Source: Ignavibacteriota bacterium (lineage in GTDB: Bacteria; Bacteroidota; Ignavibacteria; Ignavibacteriales; Ignavibacteriaceae). Taken from it: a stretch of DNA of 64,000 nt. The translations under genes were made by a program, and so were the position numbers. Numbering within the stretch: position 1 is the first letter of the stretch; each line of letters opens with the position of its first letter. Below are positions 55,128 through 63,190 of the stretch, in pieces. The stretch spans positions 2,527,001-2,591,000 of the forward strand of contig CP053446.1 in the NCBI GenBank assembly GCA_013285405.1, read 5' to 3'. The notes beneath the pieces are model-generated. The model saw only the letters and a list, made by a program, of their open reading frames with translations, had not been told where the DNA came from and made no database searches.

Positions 55128-55772
55128 TCAATCCGAAAAATATTTCTGTGCATTTTCAAAGTCAGTCTCGGTATCAATATCGAAATTAATTCCTTTGTCA
55201 TTTACAGCACAATCAATTCCTTTGAACTCGTGTAATAGATGACTGAGTATAACATCCCCGGTTTCATTTATTATTCTTTGCTTTATTCTTTTTGTAATCA
55301 GAACAGGATGCCCTCTTTTTTTTATTCCCGATTCATTCCCGCTGAAGCTGGGATAAATTATATCCGGTTTTGTTTCGGTTGTTTCAAAACAATCAATCAT
55401 CTTAATATAAGTTTCAGACTTTACAAAAGGAATATCAGATAAAGCAATAAATATATTATCAGCAGTAACGTTCTCAATTCCCTTTTTAACTGATGAAAAC
55501 ATCCCTGATAAATAATTTTTATTCTCAACACAAATTAAAGGGAAGTTATATTTATTTGAGAACTCATCGGTTAACCGCAGCAATTTTTCAAAATTATATC
55601 CACCGACAATAATCACTTCGTTGCATACTTCAGAAAGAGTTTTTAAACTGTAGAACAAAAGAGGTTTATTGTTGAGCAGAATTCCCGGCTTCCATTGCTT
55701 CATTCTCGATGAAGTACCTGCAGCTAATAATACAGACGAATAATTTTCTTTTTTATTCACCTTTGAATTCAA
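55128..55772 (-). CDS. mocA: MocA-type molybdenum cofactor cytidylyltransferase
   Basis: 214 residues of the MobA-like nucleotidyltransferase family. The loop LLAAGTSSRMKQWKPGILLNN has the LAAG and SSRMxQWK pattern seen in E. coli MocA, and KRGHPVLITKRI plus INFDIDTETDF match too. MocA makes MCD, the cofactor of xanthine-dehydrogenase-family enzymes, consistent with the HcrA-like gene in this operon. It overlaps the dehydrogenase fusion gene by 20 nt, ending the operon. CTP preference is inferred from motifs. Confidence 0.85.
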   Translation of the reverse strand: MNSKVNKKENYSSVLLAAGTSSRMKQWKPGILLNNKPLLFYSLKTLSEVCNEVIIVGGYNFEKLLRLTDEFSNKYNFPLICVENKNYLSGMFSSVKKGIENVTADNIFIALSDIPFVKSETYIKMIDCFETTETKPDIIYPSFSGNESGIKKRGHPVLITKRIKQRIINETGDVILSHLLHEFKGIDCAVNDKGINFDIDTETDFENAQKYFSD

Positions 55773-57759
55773 CTTTTTTGCCGATTGAACTTAATCCCAG
55801 CAAAGCATCTGAAGTGGAAAAAATATTTTTCAACTCTTTTAATTCAGACTCGCAGCCTCGCGCTTCATCAATAAGTTTTTCTGCAATCTTCAGTGCAATT
55901 GGAGCTTTTCTCTTTATTGTCTTCACAAGTTTATCAGCTTCTTCTGCGGGCAAATTGCCATTAACAGATTTTTCGTCAAGAATATTCTGAACAGTATTGC
56001 TTTCAAAGAAATTAATTATGTTCTTCCAATTACTATTCTCTGTCGGATTACTTTTCTTTGGTGCCGGTAAAACTTTTTTACCTTCAAAAAGTTCAAACAT
56101 TTCATCAACGGTAATTACACCGTCCACCAATCCGATTTCAACTGCTTCAGATGCATTTAACATTTTTCCCGTATAGATAAGATATTTTGCCAGTTCTTTG
56201 CCAATTTTCTTTGCAGCTCGCTGCGTACCGCCAAGACCCGGATAAATTCCAATTCCAGTTTCAGGAAAAGCCAGTGACGCATTTGGCAAAGCAAGAATAA
56301 TATCAGCACACAATGCAAGTTCAAGTCCGCCACCTAATGTGAGCCCGTTCAATATTGCAACAACATTTTTAGGAGAACTATCAATCTGTTCAAATACTTT
56401 TTGACCAAATTTTGTGAACGATTCTATTTTGGGAATGTTATTGCTGGTAATGTTTTGAATGAAGAATTTGATATCTGCACCTGCAACAAAAGCTTTTCCC
56501 GTTCCGGTTATAAAAATTGTTTGAATGTTTTTATCTATATTGGCTTTTTCAAACCTATCAGCTAACTGCTTCATTACATCTTCATTCAATGCATTCATAT
56601 CTTCAGGTCGTGTCATAGTTATCACTGCTCTGTTGCCGGAAGTTTCAATTTGAACATATTCAATCTTTGAATTATCAGAAGTAAACACAGCAGGCAACTT
56701 CATTTCATATCTTTCAGCAATCAGGCTTGCAAGATGATTTACCGTTTGTGTGCCGTACTTTTGCATAAAATCTATCGGACCATATTTCCACTGCAGACCA
56801 ATTTTAGCACCACGGTTCAATTCTGCTGCTGAGCATATTTTTTCTTCGAGTATCTGTAAACAAACAAAAAAGACCACACCGAGCATTCTTTCTTTTATTA
56901 TTTCGTCAGATGCGTCAGAATTTATTTTTTCATTTATTTCGATGTTCCAGTTCTTACCGCTTTCTGCCTGATGTTTTAACAGGTTTGACGGTTTATAAAA
57001 ATTTCCAAACTGTTCAAGAGTTTTCTGAGCATGATAAGCAATCTTAACTCCCGTTGCATTCATCAACGCAAAAGGACCCATTCCGATTCCGAATAATTTC
57101 ATACAAACTATATCAATTCTGTTAGCATCAGCGATTCCTTCTTCATACAAACGAACAGCTTCATTCAGCCACGGTACAAAAAAACGGTTAACTGCGAATC
57201 CATATTTATCTTTGGTAACTATTGGATCTTTACCCGATTTTACAGAAAAGATTTTCATAGCTTTAAAAGTTTCATCAGAAGTTTTATCACTTGGGATTAT
57301 TTCAACCAGACGGTTCTTTGCTGCGTGATAAAAATAATGCATACCGATAAATCTTCCGGGTTTACTTACAGCTTCAGATAATTCAGTTACTGAAAATGAT
57401 GAAGTATTAGTTGCAAGTATTGTATCTTCAGTCACGATATTGCTTAATTGTCTGAACAAATTCTGCTTAACATTAAAATCCTCGAAGACAGCTTCAATAA
57501 CTAAATTGCATATTGATAGATCATTTAAATCAGATGTGCCTTTAATCAGATCAAGAAATTTTTCCACTTGTGAAGATGTAAAAAGTTTTCGTTCAATTCC
57601 TTCCTGAAGAGTTCTTTTAATTCCTTCGATGCCTTTTTCAACGAATTGCATCTCGCGGTCAGCAAGAAATACATTAAACCCTTCCTGTGCAAACTTTTGA
57701 GCCAGTGCAGAACCCATAGTGCCTGCACCGACTATTCCAACATTATTTATTTTTTTCAT
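55753..57759 (-). CDS. 3-hydroxyacyl-CoA dehydrogenase/enoyl-CoA hydratase fusion
   Basis: 668 residues. The N-terminal NAD-binding dehydrogenase has NNVGIVGAGTMGSALAQKFA and FIGMHYFYHAAKNRLVEIIP. The C-terminal hydratase has MTRPEDMNALNEDVMKQL, GTGKAFVAGADIKFF (oxyanion) and LNGLTLGGGLELALCADI. The dehydrogenase-first order is the reverse of E. coli FadB/FadJ and resembles archaeal crotonyl-CoA hydratase/3-hydroxybutyryl-CoA dehydrogenases. In the benzoyl-CoA pathway it could oxidise 3-hydroxypimelyl-CoA and also process crotonyl-CoA. Confidence 0.88.
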   Translation of the reverse strand: MKKINNVGIVGAGTMGSALAQKFAQEGFNVFLADREMQFVEKGIEGIKRTLQEGIERKLFTSSQVEKFLDLIKGTSDLNDLSICNLVIEAVFEDFNVKQNLFRQLSNIVTEDTILATNTSSFSVTELSEAVSKPGRFIGMHYFYHAAKNRLVEIIPSDKTSDETFKAMKIFSVKSGKDPIVTKDKYGFAVNRFFVPWLNEAVRLYEEGIADANRIDIVCMKLFGIGMGPFALMNATGVKIAYHAQKTLEQFGNFYKPSNLLKHQAESGKNWNIEINEKINSDASDEIIKERMLGVVFFVCLQILEEKICSAAELNRGAKIGLQWKYGPIDFMQKYGTQTVNHLASLIAERYEMKLPAVFTSDNSKIEYVQIETSGNRAVITMTRPEDMNALNEDVMKQLADRFEKANIDKNIQTIFITGTGKAFVAGADIKFFIQNITSNNIPKIESFTKFGQKVFEQIDSSPKNVVAILNGLTLGGGLELALCADIILALPNASLAFPETGIGIYPGLGGTQRAAKKIGKELAKYLIYTGKMLNASEAVEIGLVDGVITVDEMFELFEGKKVLPAPKKSNPTENSNWKNIINFFESNTVQNILDEKSVNGNLPAEEADKLVKTIKRKAPIALKIAEKLIDEARGCESELKELKNIFSTSDALLGLSSIGKKVEFKGE

Positions 57760-57831
57760 AGAATCTTTTTATGATTATAGAATTATTGCAAGAGACATTT
57801 TGATAAAATTTTAAGAGATCAGAGTAAAATA

Positions 57832-58605
57832 TCAGTTGTTTTTCCAAAGAGGTTTTCTTTTTTCAAGAAAAGAATTTATTCCCTCGTTTGCATCTTGTGT
57901 TTTCATCAGGCTGTTTAAGTACATCTCTTCAAGCTGAGGTAACATTTCCTTTAAATTTTTATTGAATGAAGAACGTGCTGCTTTAACTGCATAACGAAGT
58001 GATGAGGCACTTTTGCCGGATATATTTTTTTCGATCCAAACATCAAGTGATTTATCCATTTCTTCACGTGATTCAAAAACTTCATTTATTAGTCCAATAT
58101 TTTTTCCTTCTTCAGCAGTAATAGATTTACCGGTGATGAGCAGTTCTTCCGCAAGTGCATTACCAATTTTCATCGGTAGCAGTAAAGAAGCAGGAGGTGC
58201 AAAAACACCGAGTAAAATTTCGGGCTGACCAAGCTTTGCTGATTTGTCTGCAAAAAGAAAATTACAGACAAGAGCAAGTTCAAGTCCACCACCAAGACAC
58301 TGACCAGAAATTTTTGCCAGAACCGGAATTGAAAGATCAATAATTAAATAAAATATTTTATGAAATTGTTTCAGCATTGCGGCAGAGTTTTCCTTTGTAT
58401 GTTCTTCCACACTTGCGCCAAATGAAAAATGTTTTCCCGAACCTTCAATTGTAATAAGCTTCAGATCTTTTTTCCCTGCAAAGGAATTGAGCAATTCAAT
58501 TAATTCGCTCATCATTATTTTGTCAAGTATATTTCCTTTGCCATCATCGAGAATAATGCGAGCAACGGAGCTATTGTGAGAGTATTCTAATTTTATCTTG
58601 TGCAT
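57832..58605 (-). CDS. dch: Cyclohexa-1,5-dienecarbonyl-CoA hydratase (Dch-like)
   Basis: Crotonase-fold enzyme hydrating the dienoyl-CoA made by benzoyl-CoA reductase. 257 residues. GKHFSFGASVEEHTKENSAAM, ISGQCLGGGLELALVCNFLF and LGQPEILLGVFAPPASLLLP resemble Thauera-type Dch rather than a generic enoyl-CoA hydratase. The neighbours oah and had catalyse the next two steps, which makes the assignment strong. Confidence 0.9.
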   Translation of the reverse strand: MHKIKLEYSHNSSVARIILDDGKGNILDKIMMSELIELLNSFAGKKDLKLITIEGSGKHFSFGASVEEHTKENSAAMLKQFHKIFYLIIDLSIPVLAKISGQCLGGGLELALVCNFLFADKSAKLGQPEILLGVFAPPASLLLPMKIGNALAEELLITGKSITAEEGKNIGLINEVFESREEMDKSLDVWIEKNISGKSASSLRYAVKAARSSFNKNLKEMLPQLEEMYLNSLMKTQDANEGINSFLEKRKPLWKNN

Positions 58606-58703
58606 GAATATGTCGGGTGTTTAGTTTTTAATTATTGACTAGCTTGAGTTTAATTTTTTATCCTGCAGGTGTATGTTTCATTCTGCAACGTCATATATCA
58701 GAT

Positions 58704-58725
58704 GCAACCTGAAGGTTTCGACTAC
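58704..58725. repeat. Degenerate REP half-element (GCAACC-TGAA-GGTTTCGACTAC)
   Basis: GCAACC, TGAA loop, GGTTTCG then ACTAC. It resembles one arm pair of the RAYT-linked REPs (CCTCAACC-TGAA-GGTTGAGG-CTACC) with mismatches, in the oah-dch gap of 139 nt. Confidence 0.45.
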
Positions 58726-58744
58726 ATGAAAAATATTATCCAAA

Positions 58745-59833
58745 TTATTTATTCTGATAATACGGCGAAATTGCTTTTATCAAATCATCATTCCATTCAT
58801 GTCCTTTTGCAAGAAGTTGTCGCATCTTAATAAAATCAACTTCTCTGCTGTCTTTTGGTCCATCATTAAAAGCTCTAAAGCCGGCTTTTGCTTCCGTCAT
58901 CATGTTAAGTGCAAGCCAATCCCTGTTGCTTTCTTTATTCTTATCCCAATATTCTAATTTATGCTTCCTGATTGAATTCAAAGTTTTACTTAAACAATTA
59001 GGCATCAGGTAAGCAAGTTTTGTGCAAAGATTTTCGACACATTTATCAAGCAATGACAGATCTACTTCACCAGTCTTTAAAACTTCTTTGGCTTTTTCCG
59101 CATCTTCACCTCTCTTAAAAGTTCCATAGATTATTTCGCCATTTTCATTCAACCATTTATCTGTGTGAACAAGAGGATTTGGAATAAATTTACCATTAAC
59201 TTTTAGTGCAGAAACTATTTCGGTCAGCAAACCATTTCTGAATGCTTCGTGAGCAGACCATGGATCGCAAACTGTGCATGAATAAAATGCTTTTTCAACT
59301 CCAACAAACAGAGGTAGAAAATCTGTTGAACCACCATCAGGGGCGCTTCCATGTTTTGGACCAGCTTGACCGAATCTTGAAAGATCCTGAGCAATTGAAA
59401 AATCACATGCCATTCCGATTTCCTGTCCACCGCCAATCCTCATTCCATTTACTCTGTTAATAACAGGTTTATCGCTCATTAAAATTGCGGAAACCATATC
59501 GTTGAAGAGCCGCATATATTGTTTATACTCTTGCGGATTTCCAGCGTAGTATTCAGCATATTCTTTTGTATTTCCACCTGTGCAGAAAGCTTTGTCACCA
59601 ACAGCAGTGAAGACTATTGCAACCACGCTTCTGTCATTTGAGGCTTCTCTGAATGCAAGGATAATTTCTTTTACAGCCTGTGTTGTATATGAATTATATT
59701 GCTTTGGATTATTAATAATAATCCAGGCATTGAACAATCCTTCGATCGGTTTAGCGGAGTGATCGAGACAGGATCGTTTTTCGAAAATAATTTCTTTGTA
59801 TTCAACAGGTGTTAAATTATGATCTATAAGCAT
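58745..59833 (-). CDS. oah: 6-oxocyclohex-1-ene-1-carbonyl-CoA hydrolase (BamA/Oah)
   Basis: Ring-opening hydrolase of the anaerobic benzoyl-CoA pathway, a common marker gene (bamA). 362 residues of the crotonase fold. DKAFCTGGNTKEYAEYYAGN, NRVNGMRIGGGQEIGMACDF and RFGQAGPKHGSAPDGGSTDF are diagnostic. PKQYNSYTTQAVKEIILAF is the N-terminal hallmark. A 179-nt gap upstream carries a MITE-like repeat. Confidence 0.95.
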   Translation of the reverse strand: MLIDHNLTPVEYKEIIFEKRSCLDHSAKPIEGLFNAWIIINNPKQYNSYTTQAVKEIILAFREASNDRSVVAIVFTAVGDKAFCTGGNTKEYAEYYAGNPQEYKQYMRLFNDMVSAILMSDKPVINRVNGMRIGGGQEIGMACDFSIAQDLSRFGQAGPKHGSAPDGGSTDFLPLFVGVEKAFYSCTVCDPWSAHEAFRNGLLTEIVSALKVNGKFIPNPLVHTDKWLNENGEIIYGTFKRGEDAEKAKEVLKTGEVDLSLLDKCVENLCTKLAYLMPNCLSKTLNSIRKHKLEYWDKNKESNRDWLALNMMTEAKAGFRAFNDGPKDSREVDFIKMRQLLAKGHEWNDDLIKAISPYYQNK

Positions 59834-59901
59834 AGCCTAATCCACATTTAGTTTATAAAATATTTTTTGACTGATGTTACGCAAAAACGTTTATTGTTCA
59901 C

Positions 59902-59995
59902 AGATGATATCTTTTTTTGAAAATGAAATCAGATATAAAGGTTATCCTCATTTATAGGTTAGTCATTTATTTCATTGAGTAAAGATCTCATCTCT
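59902..59995. repeat. MITE-like inverted repeat between had and oah
   Basis: AGATGATATCTTT (59902-59914) faces AAAGATCTCATCTCT (59981-59995) with a mismatch in the centre. Size and arm sequence match the element at 50176-50275. It occupies most of the 179-nt had-oah gap. Confidence 0.6.
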
Positions 59996-60012
59996 CTGCT
60001 TTTGTAATCAGC

Positions 60013-61080
60013 TTAGTAATTAAAATCAGGAACCAGTACAGACCGTTTTGTATATTTATGTTCAAGAGTGTTCTTAAAAACTTCATTAATTTTTGAAAGA
60101 GGAAAAGTTTGAACAAACTGATCAATTTTTAACTTATCATTTGCAACCAGTTCAAGAACTTCGGGATATAATTCTGGTTTGCATCCCCAGGTTCCGATAA
60201 GTGAAGCATCAAACGCCATCAGGTTACTTAATCTTACTTCAAGCTTATCGAGAGTAAATCCGACTATCGAAAGCGTTGATGCAAAACTTAAAAGAGCAAA
60301 TGCAAGTTCCTGTCCTGCTTTTGTACCAGACATTTCAAAAATCTTCCAGCAGTATTCGGAAACATTTAATCTGTTTACAAATTCTCTGAGTTTTGATTTT
60401 ATAGTTTTGATATCCAGATCTTTAATATTCAATACAACATCAGCATCGTTTTGTTCTGCGATTTGAAGTTTGGCGTCATTAATATCAAGAGCAATAACTT
60501 TAGCCCCCAATATTTTTGCAAGAAGGACTCCATAAATTCCTATTCCACCGACACCTAAAATTATTGCCGCATCACCTTCTATTAATTCTGATTTTTTTAT
60601 TACCTGATAAGGAGTAGTAACAGCATCAGCAATAACAGCAAGAGTTTCGAGAGAATATTTACTCAGAACATTTTCCGGTACCTCACACAAAAACTTTGAA
60701 GGAACTTTGATATGAGTTGCAAATCCGCCATCAAAATCATTTCCCGGCATCAACTGTTTCTGACATATATTGCTTCTGCCTCTCCGGCATAATTCGCATT
60801 CACCGCAAGGCAGCACAGCCGGAATGATTACATTTTTGTTCAACCATTTTTCAGAACCGCTGATTACTGTTCCGCTGATTTCGTGACCTAATGTAAGAGG
60901 TAAAGGATGGCGTACTTTTACACCATAATGCCAGAAGCTGATATCAGTATGACAAACACCACAGCCTGCAACTTTCACAAGCACCTCACCTTCTTTAAGC
61001 TGTGGGAACGAATTTTCTGTAAGAACAAATTCGCCATTTTGTTCAGTCATTTTATAAGAGAGAATTGAATTGTCCTTCAC
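60013..61080 (-). CDS. had: 6-hydroxycyclohex-1-ene-1-carbonyl-CoA dehydrogenase (Had-like)
   Basis: Zinc-type NAD-dependent alcohol dehydrogenase acting between dch and oah. The GTG at 61080 follows the thiolase stop by ~20 nt and gives about 355 residues; the frame extends upstream but would overlap thiolase. Catalytic zinc: GCGVCHTDISFWHYG and LGHEISGTV. Structural zinc: CGECELCRRGRSNIC. NAD fold: IILGVGGIGIYGVLLAKILGAKVIALDIND. Alcohol dehydrogenases look alike; the pathway assignment rests on its place in the operon. Confidence 0.87.
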   Translation of the reverse strand: MKDNSILSYKMTEQNGEFVLTENSFPQLKEGEVLVKVAGCGVCHTDISFWHYGVKVRHPLPLTLGHEISGTVISGSEKWLNKNVIIPAVLPCGECELCRRGRSNICQKQLMPGNDFDGGFATHIKVPSKFLCEVPENVLSKYSLETLAVIADAVTTPYQVIKKSELIEGDAAIILGVGGIGIYGVLLAKILGAKVIALDINDAKLQIAEQNDADVVLNIKDLDIKTIKSKLREFVNRLNVSEYCWKIFEMSGTKAGQELAFALLSFASTLSIVGFTLDKLEVRLSNLMAFDASLIGTWGCKPELYPEVLELVANDKLKIDQFVQTFPLSKINEVFKNTLEHKYTKRSVLVPDFNY

Positions 61081-61100
61081 TAATGTTCTTTCTTTTTCTA

Positions 61101-62363
61101 TTATAAATTTTCGTTTTGAAGAAGCACTGCAGTTCCTTGTCCGCCGCCAATACATGCAGAAGCAATACCGTATTTAACTTTTCTGTTCAACATTTCTCTT
61201 GCAAGTGTAAGTGAAATTCTCAATCCGGTTGCTGCCAATGGATGTCCGATTGCAATTGCACCTCCGTTGACATTTGCAATATTCCTGTCAAAATTTAATT
61301 CGCGTTCGCATCCAATAAATTGTGCAGCAAATGCTTCATTAATTTCAATCAAACCAATATCATCTAATTTTAATCCGGTAATTTCAAGAAGCAATCTGAT
61401 TGCAGGAACCGGACTCAATCCCATAATTTTTGGATCAATACCTGCTGAAGTGGAAGCAGCAACCCTTACCAGCCGCTGTAGTTTTTTTGATTCAATAAAA
61501 TTTTTATGAGCAACCACAACCGAAGCGGCACCGTCAACAATACCGCTTGAATTGCCTGCAGTCTGAATTCCATCTTTCCCAAAAACAGGTGGAAGTTTGG
61601 ATAGTTCTTCAGAGGTTGTTGATCTGACATTTTCATCAACAGAAAAGTTTTCAGATTTTTTAGGAAGTTTTACTTTTCTAGGTGATAATCCTTCAACTTC
61701 AAAAGTTGCAGATGAAATATTTATTATTTCATCTTTGAAGAAACCTCTTTCAATAGCTGAGTTGGTTCTGCTGAAAGACCGGAAAGCAAACTCATCTGCT
61801 TCACTGCGAGTAATTCCAAATTTCTTTGCCACATTTTCAGCTGTGAAACCCATTGCGCATCCTGCAGCAGTATCATTCAATGCTTCCCAAAGCATATCTT
61901 TGAACTCAACTCTCCCTAACTGATAACCCATCCTGTTTCCGAAGCTGACTGTCGGCGCTAATGACATACTTTCTGTTCCAGCACACAAAATAACATCCGC
62001 TTTTCCAAGTGTAATTTGTTCGGCTGCGGCAATTATAGTTTCAAATCCTGATGCACAAATTCTCTGTACCATTATTACAGGAACTTCTGTCCGAACACCT
62101 GAGTAAAGAGAAATGTGTCTTGGCAGGAAGTAAGCATCGTACGAGCTTTGTCCGATATTAGCAACTATAGTTTGATCGATTTCTGAGGGACTTACTGATG
62201 ATTTTTTCAATGCTGCTTTACACGCAAAGATTCCCAAATCGGTTGGCGAAACGGTTGCAAGAGCACCAGCTAATTTACCAAATGGAGTTCTTGCACCACC
62301 AAGCAGATAAATATCATCATAAACAATCCCGATTCCTTTTTCTTTACTGTGGTATGATTTCAT
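61101..62363 (-). CDS. Acetyl-CoA acyltransferase (thiolase)
   Basis: 420 residues. The active-site Cys is in MVQRICASGFETIIAAAEQI, the His in INGGAIAIGHPLAATGLR (NVNGGAIAIGHP) and the second Cys in YGIASACIGGGQG. LLGGARTPFGKLAGAL is the usual thiolase start. In this operon the likely reaction is cleavage of 3-oxopimelyl-CoA to glutaryl-CoA and acetyl-CoA; a general beta-oxidation role is possible. It follows the ATPase gene by 17 nt. Confidence 0.92.
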   Translation of the reverse strand: MKSYHSKEKGIGIVYDDIYLLGGARTPFGKLAGALATVSPTDLGIFACKAALKKSSVSPSEIDQTIVANIGQSSYDAYFLPRHISLYSGVRTEVPVIMVQRICASGFETIIAAAEQITLGKADVILCAGTESMSLAPTVSFGNRMGYQLGRVEFKDMLWEALNDTAAGCAMGFTAENVAKKFGITRSEADEFAFRSFSRTNSAIERGFFKDEIINISSATFEVEGLSPRKVKLPKKSENFSVDENVRSTTSEELSKLPPVFGKDGIQTAGNSSGIVDGAASVVVAHKNFIESKKLQRLVRVAASTSAGIDPKIMGLSPVPAIRLLLEITGLKLDDIGLIEINEAFAAQFIGCERELNFDRNIANVNGGAIAIGHPLAATGLRISLTLAREMLNRKVKYGIASACIGGGQGTAVLLQNENL

Positions 62364-62380
62364 CCTACAAACAGATCTTT

Positions 62381-63190
62381 CTATTTTACATTATTAAAAA
62401 CTTTTTTCTGTGTGCTGATTCCATCTTTGTCTCCGGAAGTTTTTGCAAGAATGGATGCACCCAATGCACAAATAAACTGCGGATTATCGGGCACAACAAT
62501 TTCTGTATTGAATTTTTCTTCCATAGCATTCTTTAAATAAGGATGAAACTGTGCAACGCCGCCGATGAGATAAATTTTCAGATCTTTCTCCATTCTGATT
62601 TTTGAAATTCTGTTTACGATTGAAAGATAAATTCCTTTTGCTACATCTTCAACCGGTACATCACTGAAGAGCCATTTCATTATTTCGGTTTTAGCAAACA
62701 CTGTACAAAAACTGTTAAGCTCATTACTGAATTTAGATTTAGCTGCAAGTTCACTCATCGCTGAAACATCAATCTCGGCTCTTTCTGCAATCTCTGTTAT
62801 AAATGTACCGGTCCCTGCAGCACATTTTGTATTCATATAAAAATCAATCACTTTACCATCATTAGCACTTCTGATGACTTTTACATCTTCACCACCCACA
62901 TCTACGATTGTTTTTTCTTCATTACATAGAGCAGATACACCTGCAGATGCACAGTAAATTTCTGTCTTTGTTATATCAGCAAAATCATTGTGTTCACGTC
63001 CGTAGCCTGTTGCACAGGTTTTTTTAATCTGAAAGTTTGAGAATATATAATTTTGAATTTTTTCTTTCTCCTTTTTGTCCCGGCTAAGAGTTCTGATAAC
63101 ATTTTTATACATAATGTTACTGGAAGAATCAGTGACAACAAACTTCATAAATGATGAACCTATATCTATTCCGAGATAATGCTTATTCAT
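62381..63190 (-). CDS. BcrA/BcrD-BadF/BadG-HgdC family ATPase (benzoyl-CoA reductase subunit or dehydratase activator)
   Basis: 269 residues of the ASKHA-type ATPase that drives electrons into benzoyl-CoA reductase or 2-hydroxyacyl-CoA dehydratases. LGIDIGSSFMKFVVTDS is the phosphate loop, CATGYGREHNDF and TIVDVGGEDVKVI the next motifs, and NTKCAAGTGTFITEIAERAEI holds a cluster-binding Cys. The KCAAGTG form is as much HgdC-like as BcrD-like, so the exact subunit is unresolved. Context favours class I, ATP-dependent benzoyl-CoA reductase, with the other subunits beyond the window. Start overlaps the previous stop (TGATG). Confidence 0.85.
   Translation of the reverse strand: MNKHYLGIDIGSSFMKFVVTDSSSNIMYKNVIRTLSRDKKEKEKIQNYIFSNFQIKKTCATGYGREHNDFADITKTEIYCASAGVSALCNEEKTIVDVGGEDVKVIRSANDGKVIDFYMNTKCAAGTGTFITEIAERAEIDVSAMSELAAKSKFSNELNSFCTVFAKTEIMKWLFSDVPVEDVAKGIYLSIVNRISKIRMEKDLKIYLIGGVAQFHPYLKNAMEEKFNTEIVVPDNPQFICALGASILAKTSGDKDGISTQKKVFNNVK

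Noticed and set aside
55015..55242. Plus-strand 75-codon frame between nar and mocA
   Set aside because: It overlaps the mocA 3' end antisense, shows no recognisable motif and has no convincing ribosome-binding site.
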